Origin: GCA-2719315 sp964448645
Lineage (GTDB): Bacteria > Bacteroidota > Bacteroidia > Flavobacteriales > Flavobacteriaceae
Assembly: GCA_964448645.1 (NCBI GenBank)
Contig: CAYUZY010000003.1
Span: 1-35,637 of the forward strand
Reading direction: 5' to 3'
DNA length: 35,637 nucleotides
Shown here: positions 9,161 through 19,400 of the stretch, piece after piece
How the letters are laid out: every line of letters begins with the position of its first letter
Position numbering within the stretch: position 1 is the first letter of the stretch
Position numbers and translations under genes: made by a program
The notes under the pieces: model-generated
The model's input: the letters and a program-made list of their open reading frames with translations, nothing else
Told to the model about the DNA's origin: nothing
Databases searched by the model: none

Positions 9161-9168
9161 TATATTTG
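9161..9168 (+). promoter_or_regulatory. Candidate -7 element upstream of queE
   Basis: TATATTTG matches the Bacteroidota -7 consensus TAnnTTTG at all fixed positions and lies 22 bases before the queE TTG start. No convincing TTG is seen at the -33 position, so the call rests on the -7 element alone. Confidence 0.35.
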
Positions 9169-9190
9169 AAAGTAGATTTAAATAATAAAA

Positions 9191-9805
9191 TTGAAATTAG
9201 TTAATAAAGGAAATGAGTTGCCATTAATGGAATCTTTTTATACACTTCAAGGAGAAGGATTTCATAAAGGGTCAGCAGCATTTTTTATAAGGATAGGAGG
9301 TTGTGATATTGGTTGTCATTGGTGTGATGTAAAAGAGAGTTGGAACCCTGAAATTCATCCATCAACAGACATTAATAAAATAGTTGAAAAAGCAAAAAAA
9401 TATTCTAAAGTAGCTGTTATTACTGGTGGTGAACCTTTAAGCTGGCCTATGGGACCGCTTACAAAAAAATTACAAGACTCAGGAATTTCTACTCATTTGG
9501 AAACTTCAGGAGCTTATCCTTTATCAGGATTTTGGAATTGGATTTGTTTATCACCTAAGAAAAATAAATTACCGAATGATAAATTTTATAAATCTGCAGA
9601 TGAATTAAAAATTATTGTTTATAATAAAAGTGATTTAATTTTTGCTAAATCACAATCTAAAAAAGTTAGAAAAAAATGTAAGCTTTTTTTACAACCAGAA
9701 TGGAGTGTTAGAAAGAAGATAAGTTCTTTTTTGGTTGATTTTGTTTTAAAAAATCCAGAATGGAAAATTTCACTCCAGACACATAAATATTTGAATATTC
9801 CATAA
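9191..9805 (+). CDS. queE: 7-carboxy-7-deazaguanine synthase (radical SAM)
   Basis: Radical SAM enzyme that converts 6-carboxy-tetrahydropterin to 7-carboxy-7-deazaguanine in the queuosine pathway. The 204-residue protein carries the three cluster cysteines at 38, 42 and 45 (CDIGCHWC), after the QueE-typical LPLMESFYTLQGEGFHKG stretch. It also has the SAM-binding GGEPL at about 78-82 and ends in SLQTHKYLNIP, a family-typical C-terminus. The start is TTG: an in-frame stop lies at 9179-9181, and the first ATG (codon 13) would cut into the conserved ELPLMESFY region. It is convergent with the NamZ gene, with a 14-base gap. No other queuosine gene is in the window. Confidence 0.95.
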   Translation: MKLVNKGNELPLMESFYTLQGEGFHKGSAAFFIRIGGCDIGCHWCDVKESWNPEIHPSTDINKIVEKAKKYSKVAVITGGEPLSWPMGPLTKKLQDSGISTHLETSGAYPLSGFWNWICLSPKKNKLPNDKFYKSADELKIIVYNKSDLIFAKSQSKKVRKKCKLFLQPEWSVRKKISSFLVDFVLKNPEWKISLQTHKYLNIP

Positions 9806-9819
9806 CTAATAATTATTGA

Positions 9820-11004
9820 TCAAGGATATATTAAATATTTCTTTCTTATGATTTTAAACTTTTCTAATTTTTCATTCCATGTTCTTCTAATTTGAATATG
9901 ATTCCAGCCAGCAATAATTTGTTGTTTTAATGATGAATCACCAGATATTCTATCAAATCCGTTTAAAAAAAAGTTTTTTTTGTCTGGATATTTATTATAG
10001 GATTCAATGAGCCATTTAATATTAATTTTATTTCTTTTTTTAGTATTTCTTAAATCCTTCCCATAACATAAAACTCCATTATGTTTAGGGTTTTTTGAAC
10101 CAAAATTAGGTTTTGGAGTAAATTTAAATTCAGATTTTGGAAATTTAGGATTACCATAAATTTGAAATTGCATTTCCGTTCCTCTTCCAACACTTATAAC
10201 AGTCGGTTCTAATAAACATAAACTAGGATATAATTCAATAGATTTTTTGTTTGGTAAGTTGGGTGAAGGTCTTAAAGGAATTATATAATTTGATTTATGG
10301 GTATAGTTTTTTAATGGGATTACTTTTAGTTTGCAATTAATTGAATTTTTTAACCAACCTTCACCATTAATCATTTTTGCATATTCACCTATTGTCATGC
10401 CATAAACAATTGGAACTTCATGCATTCCAACAAAACTTTTGTTAATTGGTTTTAAAACGGGTCCGTCTATATAATTAGAATTTGGATTTGGTCTATCAAG
10501 AACAATTAGTTGAATATTATTTTCAGCACATGCTTCCATAACATAGTGTAATGTAGAAATATAGGTGTAAAATCTAACACCAACATCTTGGAGGTCAAAT
10601 ATTAATATTTCAATATTTTTTAAATCTTCAGGTTTAGGTTTTCTGTTTTTTCCATAAAGTGAAACAATTTTTATTTTAGTTTTTTTGTCAATTTGATTTT
10701 CAATTTTTTTTCCTGCATCTTGATCTCCGCTAAAACCGTGTTCTGGAGAAAAAATTTTTTTAACATTTATACCCAATAAAATTAAGCTATCAACTAGGTG
10801 AATGTTTTTTGAGCCATTCTTAATAATACTCCCGTTATTAGCAACTACACCTACACTTTTGTTTTTTATTAAACTTAAATATTCTGAGATATTTTCTGCA
10901 CCTGTTTTTATTTCAATTTGACCTAAACAACCATAGTTACATATAAGCAAAAGAAAAAATGTATTTTTGAAATAGGCGTAATTTTTTTTAATTGAATTTA
11001 TCAT
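9820..11004 (-). CDS. NamZ-like exo-beta-N-acetylmuramidase (DUF1343)
   Basis: DUF1343 proteins of the NamZ type remove terminal MurNAc residues from peptidoglycan fragments outside the cytoplasmic membrane. The 394 residues begin with a basic, hydrophobic export signal (residues 1-25). Cys26 could be a lipid-attachment cysteine, but the preceding NYG is a poor lipobox. Family motifs follow: NKSVGVVANNGS, the acidic motif FSPEHGFSGDQDAG, IFDLQDVGVRFYTY, VLDRPNPN and YGMTIGEYAKMINGEGW. The second half ends in the usual C-terminal domain near IIAGWNHIQIRRTW. Its start codon region overlaps that of the divergent permease gene by 13 bases when the permease TTG is used. Most likely a periplasmic or outer-membrane muropeptide-recycling enzyme. 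Confidence 0.9.
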   Translation of the reverse strand: MINSIKKNYAYFKNTFFLLLICNYGCLGQIEIKTGAENISEYLSLIKNKSVGVVANNGSIIKNGSKNIHLVDSLILLGINVKKIFSPEHGFSGDQDAGKKIENQIDKKTKIKIVSLYGKNRKPKPEDLKNIEILIFDLQDVGVRFYTYISTLHYVMEACAENNIQLIVLDRPNPNSNYIDGPVLKPINKSFVGMHEVPIVYGMTIGEYAKMINGEGWLKNSINCKLKVIPLKNYTHKSNYIIPLRPSPNLPNKKSIELYPSLCLLEPTVISVGRGTEMQFQIYGNPKFPKSEFKFTPKPNFGSKNPKHNGVLCYGKDLRNTKKRNKINIKWLIESYNKYPDKKNFFLNGFDRISGDSSLKQQIIAGWNHIQIRRTWNEKLEKFKIIRKKYLIYP

Positions 11005-12230
11005 TATTTTTTGCTCGTAGAATGCAATTCAGGGATCCTAAAAAAAACAGTATCTCTAATCGCATAATAAATATAGCAATTCTAGCAGTTTCAATTGGGA
11101 TAGCTATAATAATTATTGCTATTTCAACAGGAAAAGGTCTTCAAGAAAAAATTAAATCTAAAACAATTGCTTTTAATGGTCATATTTCAATTACTTCTTT
11201 TGAAAATAATGAGTCTCAAATATCAGTTTTACCATTTCAAGACAATTTCAACTTAAAGAAAATAATTAAAAAAAATGATGGTGTTGATATTATAAACTCT
11301 ATTGCTTTTGATGGCATAATTCTTAAAAAGAAAAATGCTTTTGAAGGAGGAGTATTTAAGGGAGTTGATTCTAATTATAAATGGGAGGTTATTAAAGAAT
11401 TTTTAGTAGAAGGGATTTATCCGCAAATAAATAATAAAAACATTAGCAATGAAATTATTTTATCTAAACCAATGGCTAATAGATTATCTCTTGAATTGGG
11501 AGATAATATTGACTTATATTTTCAGAACATAAAAAATCAAAATATGCCTTATAGATCAAGATTTAAAATTGTTGGATTATTTAATTCAGGTTTTCCAGAT
11601 ATTGATAATAATTTGATATATGGAGATATTGATCAAATTAGAAGAGTTAAAAAATGGAATAAGAATATGATTGGAGGTTATGAAATATTTATTGATAATA
11701 TTTATAATGCGGATAAAGTTTCTGAAAAAATCTATGAAGAATTACCTCCAAATTTAGATAGTATATCTATAACAAAAAGATTTAATTCAATTTTTCAATG
11801 GATTGCTCTTTTTGATTTCAATATTCTAATAATTTTAATTATAGTTTTTATAGTTTCTTTAATCAATTTATCAACGACTTTATTAATTTTAATTTTTGAG
11901 AGATTAAAAATGATTTCTTTATTAAAAACAATCGGGCTAAAAAATATAATAATTAAGAAAATATTTTTATGGAATGGTTTATTTATAATTTTAAAAGGTT
12001 TACTAATTGGTAATTTTTTTGGTATAATATTTTTTGTCATTCAAAAAAAATATGGAATAATTAAGCTTGATCCCGAAACTTATTTTGTAGATATAGCTCC
12101 TGTAATTTTTGATTTTAGACACGTTTTTTTTGCAAATATGTTATTTATTATTACCTGCATAATTATATTATGGATTCCATTAAATATAATTCTAAAAATT
12201 TCTCCATCTAAAGGTTTAAGATTTAGATAG
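10992..12230 (+). CDS. LolC/LolE-type ABC transporter permease (FtsX/MacB fold)
   Basis: An inner-membrane permease of 412 residues with the LolC/E layout. A cytoplasmic start (SLFFARRMQFRDPKK) is followed by one membrane helix at about 22-45 and a large periplasmic domain at about 50-265. Three helices follow near 270-300, 325-350 and 380-400, and the protein ends in a short basic tail. In Bacteroidota such proteins are annotated as lipoprotein-releasing or FtsX-family permeases; no ATPase gene lies beside it, so the substrate is uncertain. The TTG start keeps the conserved FFARR segment. An in-frame stop at 10989-10991 excludes anything longer, and the only ATG alternative (11022) would begin inside this segment. 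It overlaps the divergent NamZ start. Confidence 0.88.
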   Translation: MNLSLFFARRMQFRDPKKNSISNRIINIAILAVSIGIAIIIIAISTGKGLQEKIKSKTIAFNGHISITSFENNESQISVLPFQDNFNLKKIIKKNDGVDIINSIAFDGIILKKKNAFEGGVFKGVDSNYKWEVIKEFLVEGIYPQINNKNISNEIILSKPMANRLSLELGDNIDLYFQNIKNQNMPYRSRFKIVGLFNSGFPDIDNNLIYGDIDQIRRVKKWNKNMIGGYEIFIDNIYNADKVSEKIYEELPPNLDSISITKRFNSIFQWIALFDFNILIILIIVFIVSLINLSTTLLILIFERLKMISLLKTIGLKNIIIKKIFLWNGLFIILKGLLIGNFFGIIFFVIQKKYGIIKLDPETYFVDIAPVIFDFRHVFFANMLFIITCIIILWIPLNIILKISPSKGLRFR

Positions 12231-12271
12231 AAATAATTTGATTATTTATTTAATGCTTAATCTCATAATGG

Positions 12272-12279
12272 TAAATTTG
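12272..12279 (+). promoter_or_regulatory. Candidate -7 element upstream of the cystathionine beta-synthase gene
   Basis: TAAATTTG matches TAnnTTTG at all fixed positions and ends 12 bases before the ATG at 12292, which would give an almost leaderless mRNA. No good TTG lies at the -33 position; the nearest TTG ends at 12240, which is too far upstream. Confidence 0.35.
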
Positions 12280-12291
12280 TAAATTATAAAA

Positions 12292-13268
12292 ATGAAATAT
12301 TCAAAAAACATTCTTGAAACTATAGGTAATACTCCCTTAATTAGATTGAATTCTATTGTTAAAAATATTAAACCAACGGTATTAGCTAAGGTGGAAAGTT
12401 TTAATCCAGGAAATTCTGTAAAAGATAGGATGGCATTAAAAATGATAGAAGATGCTGAAGTTGAGGGTAAATTAAATAAAGGAGGAACAATTATTGAAGG
12501 AACTTCTGGAAATACAGGAATGGGACTAGCTCTTGTTGCAATTGTAAAAGGTTATAAATTAATATGTGTTTCTAATGATAAACAATCAAAAGAAAAATTT
12601 GATGCTTTAAAATCAGTCGGTGCAAAAGTTATTGTTTGTCCAACTGATGTTAAACCTGAAGATCCAAAATCTTATTATAGTGTTTCTAAAAAAATTGCAA
12701 GTGAAACACCTAATTCATGGTACGTAAATCAATATGACAATTTATCTAATACAAAGGCTCATTATGAACAAACCGGGCCTGAGATATGGAATCAAACAGA
12801 TGGAAAGTTAACACATTTTGTGGTCGGAGTAGGAACAGGTGGAACAATATCAGGAGTAGGAAAGTTTTTAAAAGAAAAAAATCCTAAAATTAAAATATAT
12901 GGAATTGATACATATGGATCAGTATTTAAAAAGTATCATGAAACAGGAATTTTTGATGAAAATGAGATTTATCCATATAAAACAGAGGGAATAGGTGAGG
13001 ATATATTCCAAAAAATGTTGATTTTGATATAATTGACAAATTTGAAAAAGTTAGAGATAAAGATGCAGCAATATATACAAGAAAACTTGCAGAGGAAGAA
13101 GGTATTTTCGCTGGAAATTCATCCGGTGCAGCTATAAAAGGTGTTCTTCAATTAAGTAAAGAATTTAGAAAAAAAGATGTTGTTGTTGTTTTATTTCACG
13201 ATTCAGGTAGTCGATATATTCAAAAAATATATAATGATGATTGGATGAAAAAAAATAAATTTATCTAG
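12292..13268 (+). pseudogene. Cystathionine beta-synthase / cysteine synthase family enzyme, broken by a one-base frameshift
   Basis: A PLP-dependent beta-replacement enzyme of sulfur amino acid metabolism. The first 246 codons encode ETIGNTPLIRL, the PLP lysine Lys44 in NPGNSVKDRM, EGTSGNTGMGLA, the QYDNLSN segment and GVGTGGTISGVGKFLKE. That frame stops at 13030-13032. In the -1 frame, from the A6 run at about 13013-13018, the rest of the enzyme continues: NVDFDIIDKFEKV, EEGIFAGNSSGAAIKG and HDSGSRYIQKIYNDDWMKK, to a TAG at 13266-13268. One extra A in the run restores about 325 residues. PTDVKPEDPKSYYSV and the SRYIQKIYNDDWM ending resemble the catalytic core of cystathionine beta-synthase more than CysK. 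No C-terminal regulatory CBS-domain pair is present. A sequencing or assembly indel is as likely as a true lesion. Confidence 0.88.
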
Positions 13269-13300
13269 AAAAAAATGTTAAGAAATAAGTTCATAAAACT

Positions 13301-13340
13301 AATAGGGCCTTAGATTTTAAGTCTATTATTATATTATATT
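13301..13340 (+). terminator. Weak hairpin after the cystathionine beta-synthase gene
   Basis: AATAG (13301-13305) pairs with CTATT (13323-13327), and an inner CTTA/TAAG pair encloses a GATTT loop, with an unpaired GGC on one side. An AT-rich but not pure T tail follows. It could end transcription before the giant gene. The 121 bases from 13269 to 13389 otherwise show only a poor -7-like TATATTTC at 13335-13342. Confidence 0.3.
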
Positions 13341-13389
13341 TCTAACAATAATTGTATAAAAAACTCGTTCTTTGTATAGAATATTTAGT

Positions 13390-13476
13390 ATGAGTTATAA
13401 AAACCTTTTCAGTAGGGCACTGTTAGGATTAGGATTTTTGTGGATTTTCCTGTTCTCTTATAGTGTTTATTCTCAG
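13390..13476 (+). other. Sec signal peptide of the giant adhesin
   Basis: About 29 codons: a basic start (MSYKNLFSRALLG), a hydrophobic core (LGFLWIFLFSY) and a SVYSQ junction, the common Bacteroidota cleavage context just before Gln. It agrees with two-step export through Sec and then T9SS. Confidence 0.8.
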
Positions 13477-16400
13477 ACACCAACTGACATACTTAAAATT
13501 AGTAAATTAAGTGGAATAACAGTTCCCAATCCATCTCCACCTTCCCCCATAGTTTTACCTGCAACTTGTCCAACTGCGACATATTCTTTAGGTGTTGAAA
13601 TTACTAACCAAAGTACCTATACTATAAATTTTGGTGATGCAGCCAAAGCTCTTAACATAAATGTTGTACTTACTGGTCCTAACAGGGCTGATAATGGTGG
13701 AGCTGCAGGATTGAATCAAGCATTATCAGGATCTTTAGCGGGAGGCGCAACCATAACAGTTACATTTACTACTATTGATTTAGATACTCCTGGGGCAAAT
13801 ACTTTTACAGTTTCTTTAACGGGCAATGCTATTACAGGTACTGCAATTACTGGAGTTGCTGAGGCTGCACCTAACTTGGATGACAATTATGCAGCAGGAT
13901 CAGTTATAACGAACCCAATCCCTTCTACGGCAACTTTAAATTCATCAGCAGGAACATCTGTTTGTGAAGGGGACTTAGTAACGATTTCATCTGGTGGAGG
14001 AAGTACTTACCATTTTTTCTTAAATGGAGCACCATTAACTGCTATTCCAACTAATGATTCCTCTTTTTCAATGACAACTCTGTCTAATGGTGATGTAATT
14101 AGTGTTAGAGTAGTTGATGTTAGTGGATGTATTAGTACAAATTCCAAAACATTTACTGTAAATCAAACTCCTAATTCTGGAGGAGGAGGAACTTTAATTG
14201 ATATGGAAGCAAACACTCCGGGAGAGGTTGAAGTTTCAACTGAATTTCAAGTTGATAGAATAGAGTTTTCTGGAAATTCTGGAGCTGCTACAGAAAAATA
14301 TTATGCTTCGATAAATGGAGTTCTTGTTGGTCCTTATGTAACTTCTGCCCTTAATGAAACGCCATCAACTCTTGCAACGGGATTAGCTCCTTTTATTCAG
14401 GCCAATGCCAATATTTCAACAGCATTAGCTAATACGGGTCCTGGAGGAGCAGGCACTATTGAGGTTACTTCAAATGCCAAAGGAATGTCATATGTTGTTG
14501 AAGTGTCAAAATCTTCTTCAGCCTCATCAACAATAGGTGTATCGCTAATTCAAGCTGGCACAACTTTTACTATTTGTAGCTCAGCCACAAAAATTAAAGC
14601 TACTGGACCTGCTATAACTTCATCATATTCATTTACTCTTGGAGGAAGTCCTCTCGCAATAACAGACGGAACATCTATAACTACTTTAACTCCGCCATTT
14701 GCGACTCCAATTATGTTAGAGGTTACTGGATTTACTGCTTTAGGCTGTTCGTCTAAGAAAACTGTAAACATAGCTATAAACTCTTTGACTTCAGTTGGAT
14801 CAATTGGTGCTGATCAAACTATATGCTCTGGAGGTAATCCAGGTGTTATATCATCTTTAGCTTCAGCAACAGGTAGTGGAGCAATTACATATTTATGGTA
14901 TGCTTTTCCATCTGGAGGAACTGATTGGGCAAAATTAAGCCCTGAGGTTACAACCGCATCTTATGACCCTCCAGCATTAACTGTTAGTACAACTTATAAA
15001 AGAAGAGCTATATCTACATTAAATAATAAAGTCTGTTTTGAAGAAAGTAGCGTTGTAACTGTTACTGTAGCCCCTGCTCTAGCAGGCGGGAATTTAAATT
15101 CTTTAGCAGAAAGCATTTGTTCAAGTGGAGATCCCTCTGATATGACTATAAATGGAGGAACAGATACGGCAGCGGCAGCTGATATTTTTTATTCGTGGGA
15201 AAAATCAACAATTTCTTCAGTAGCTGGTTTTTCAGCAATTAGTGGAATTACAAGTCCTTCTTATAATCCACCATCAGGTTTAACAGAAACAACTTGGTTT
15301 AGAAGAGCAATAATAAGAAAAAGCGGTTCAACAGAGCTTTGTAGAGAATATTCTCAAGTTAAACAAGTTACTGTCAATGTTGTGGATGCTGGAACAATTA
15401 GCTCATCAATTGAAATTTGTCTTTCTCAATCTACAATAATTGGAAGTTTGAATGATGCTATTGGAAATGGAGGCGCATCTCCAGTTACATATCTTTGGCA
15501 AAGGAATAATGCTGGTACTTGGGCCCCGGCCTCTACTGTTTCAGGCACTAATGCTGCTAGTAATTATAACATTCGCTCCGATATATATAATACTGCTGGA
15601 ACTTATACTTTTAGAAGAGATGCGGTAGTAAGTACTTGTTCTGTGACAACTAATATAGTTACTGTGACTGTTCACCCATCTTTAGTTGCAGGAGTTGCTT
15701 CAGTTACAACTAATCAAACAGTAATATGTTCAGGTGGAGATCCAGATATTTTAACAACAACTGGAGGATCTACAGTGGCTGGATCAGGGATAAGTTTTAT
15801 ATGGCAAACTTCGCCTAATGATATTGCATGGTCAGATATAGCTGGTTCAAATTCTGAAGAATATAACCCTCCAAACGGTTCACAGGCAACGGACTTATAT
15901 TATCGAAGAGTCGTTATTCGAAGTGATGCTTTAGGACAAGAATTATGTAGAGCTAATAGTGATTCTATTTTAGTAGATGTTAATTCAGTAACAGCTGGAA
16001 CAATAAGTTCGACTCAATCTACAGTTTGTAGTGGAGATACTCCTCTAGAAATAATCAGTTTAGTTGCGGCAACAGTAGATTTAGGGGCTACACTTTCTTA
16101 TCAGTGGGTTACAAGAACATATGATGGGGCTACTTGGTCAGCATGGGCTAATGCTCCAGGAGGCTCAACAAGCGCTACTTACCAGCCGGCACCATTAACT
16201 TTAAAAACTGAATTTTCAAGAGGAGCAATAAGCACAGAAAGTACCACTAGCTGTTTTGTGAGTTCAACTGTTATATCAATAGATGTTAGTCCTGCAAATA
16301 ATTTAGCTGTTAGCACTTCTTCTCAAACTATTTGTTTAGGGGACGTTCCTTCTCCTTTATCTTTTATTGGAGCTTCAACAGGAGTAGGATATACAAATCA

Positions 16401-19400
16401 ATGGCTTGAATCAGATGATGATGTTCTTTATACCCCTATAGTTGGAGCTTTTGGTACAGCATATTCACCAGGAGCGATTACAAGCACAAAATATTATAAA
16501 TTACAAACGACTTATACTGATGGACCGACTTCTTGTACAACAACAAGTACTGGCCAGCCAGGAACAATTGCAGTTACTATTGATACTGCAGCTCCAACTT
16601 CTCCAGATATAACTGCAAGTACAGGAACAGTTACTAATACTTTCCAGGAAGTAATAATTAATATAACTGGAGCTCCAGGTGTAGGAGAAATATACTATGC
16701 CACAATTAATGGAACACCATATCCTTATCCTGTTCCTGGTGGTTTACCATCTATAAGTAGTGTAGCCATAGGATTAGCCGGTGTAGTATTAGGTGATGGA
16801 AACATTGGATCCGCTGTTGCAAATGGTCCTGAAGGAGCTGGCACGATTGTTCTTACAGCAGCTACAGCTGGAAGTGTATTTACTGTAAAAACTTCTAAAT
16901 CTATAGGGGCAGGAGGATCTATTGGTAATCAAATTAAAACGGGAAGCAAGTTGATAACAGTATGTGTAGGAGATCTGGGAGTAGCAACTTTAACGGCAAC
17001 ATCCACAGTATCAACTGGTACACCAACATATACATTTACTTTAAACGGATTAACTGTAGCAGATACTCCAGATGGTACAATAACTCTAGCTGCGGATTTG
17101 GTGGATAATGTTCTTGTAATAGCCAAATCTACATCAAATACTTGTGCAACTGATTTTGCAGTTAATGTAACTGTAAATAGAGTTACGGCTGGATTAATAG
17201 AAAGTTCTGATTCAATATGTTCTGGAGATGATCCATCTGGATTTAATAGTCTTTCTGATGCAACTATTCCTGCTGGAGCAAGTATAGTTTATGAATGGTG
17301 GGTTAAAAGAAGTGATGGTGTTGGAGGTTATACTGATACAGGAGCAACTGGAGCTGTTTATGATCCTCCAGGAGGATTGGTTGTTTCTTCAACATATAAA
17401 AGAGTTGCTAAAAGCACTTTGAATGGATTAGCATGTACTGCAGATAGTAATGAAATTGAAATTACAGTTCTTCCAGATTTAGTTGCTGGAGTAGCCTCTA
17501 TAACTACGAACCAAACATCAATTTGTTTAGGGGGAGATCCTGAAGAATTAAGTGTTATTGATGGAACAGTATCTAGAACAGCAGCAGGTCCTGGAATATT
17601 TTTTATGTGGCAAACATCATTAAATGATTTAGCATGGACAGATACTGGAATAACAACTGAAAATTATAATCCTACAGCAGGTTCTCAATCAGCAGACTTA
17701 TTTTATAGAAGAGTAGTGATTAGAAAAAATGGATTTGGAGTAGAACTTTGTAGAGCTAATAGCACCTCACAGAAAATAAATTTAAACTCTGTTCAAGCAG
17801 GGACAATAAGTAGCTCTGTAATTGCTGTATGTAATGGAGATATCCCTCCAGTAATAATTAATGATATAGATGCATTGCCAGACCCAGGAGGAGCGACACT
17901 TACTTACCAATGGGTTATAAGAACAAGACCTTTAGCTGGTGTTTGGGGACCTTGGGGAAATGCTCCAGGAGGCTCAACAAGTCAAACTTATCAGCCAGGT
18001 GCATTAACTTTAGATACTGAATTTAGAAGAGGAGTAACAAGTTTAGATGGAACTTTATCATGTTCAACAAGTTCAACAGCAGTAAGAATACTTGTTAACC
18101 CATTAATTAGTACGGCTGTAAGTACTTCCTCACAAACCGTTTGTTTAGGTGACGTCCCTTCTCCTTTATCTTTTGTGGGAGCAACAACAGGAGCAAATTA
18201 CACAAATCAGTGGTTAGAGTCAGATGACAATATTACTTTTACTGATATTCCTGGAGCTTTTGGAACATCATATGCCCCTGATGCACCTACGACTACAAAA
18301 TTTTATAGACTGCAAACAACTTATACTAGTGGTGCCTATACATGTACTGTGACTAGTACAGGTGAGCCTGGAACAATTGAAGTTACTGTAGATTCTGCAG
18401 CACCATCATCACCAGATATTATTCCAAGTACTGGAACAGTAACTAATTCATTACAGGTTACAAAGATTAGTTTAGCAGGTACCCGAAACGTAGGAGATAA
18501 ATATTATGTTATAATTAATGGAGTTATTTTAGCTCCAGAAACTGCAGTTCTAGCAGATACTGTTTCATCTATTGCTACAAGGTTAGCTGCTACAATTCAA
18601 GCAGATGCAGCAATTGGATCGGCTGTTGTTACAACAATAGATGCAACTTCAGCAAGCATATCGGTTACGGCTAATACAGCTGGTAGTGTCTTTACTGTTA
18701 AAACATCTACATCTTTTGGTGCTGGTATAAATATGGGAACTCAAATTGTTACTGGTAGCAAGTTGATAACCATTTGTGTTGATGATCTGGGAGTTGCAAC
18801 TTTAACAGCCACATCGACTGTTATAGCTGGAACACCTACTTATACATTTACTATAAATAATATTACTGAACCGGATACTCCTGATGGAACATTAACTCTT
18901 CCAGCAGGAATGGTAGATGATGTACTTATTATAGCTAAAGCGACATCTAATACATGTGAAACAGATTTTGCTATCAATGTTACAGTAAATAGAGTAACTG
19001 CAGGTACCATTAGTTCTTCGGCTTCAATATGTCCTTCAGGTGATCCTGATGAGTTTACAGGGACTTTGGCTACAGCACCATCTGGAGCTTCATTAAGTTA
19101 TCAATGGTGGGTTCATAATGGTACAGTATGGAATAATACAGGAGCAACTGGTCCGACATACAATCAACCAGCATTATCTGTTTCATCAACATATAAAAGA
19201 ATTGCAATTAGTGATTTAAATGGTCAGATTTGTAGTATTGAGAGTAATCAAATTAGCGTTACTGTTGAAACTGCATTAGTTGCAGGAGTGGCTTCTATAA
19301 CAACGAATCAAACATCGATATGTTTAGGGGGAGATCCTGCCGAAATATCTGTTATTGATGGAACAGTATCTAGAACATTAGTAGGACCAGGGATAACTTT

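Noticed and set aside
11795..12040. Minus-strand 81-codon frame within the permease gene
   Set aside because: It lies wholly opposite a well-supported membrane domain and is Lys/Ile-rich low-complexity sequence with no sign of an independent gene.
13010..13032. Programmed -1 ribosomal frameshifting in the cystathionine beta-synthase gene
   Set aside because: The A6 run would permit slippage, but no stimulating hairpin or upstream Shine-Dalgarno-like element is evident, and this enzyme family is not known to use frameshifting; an indel is simpler.
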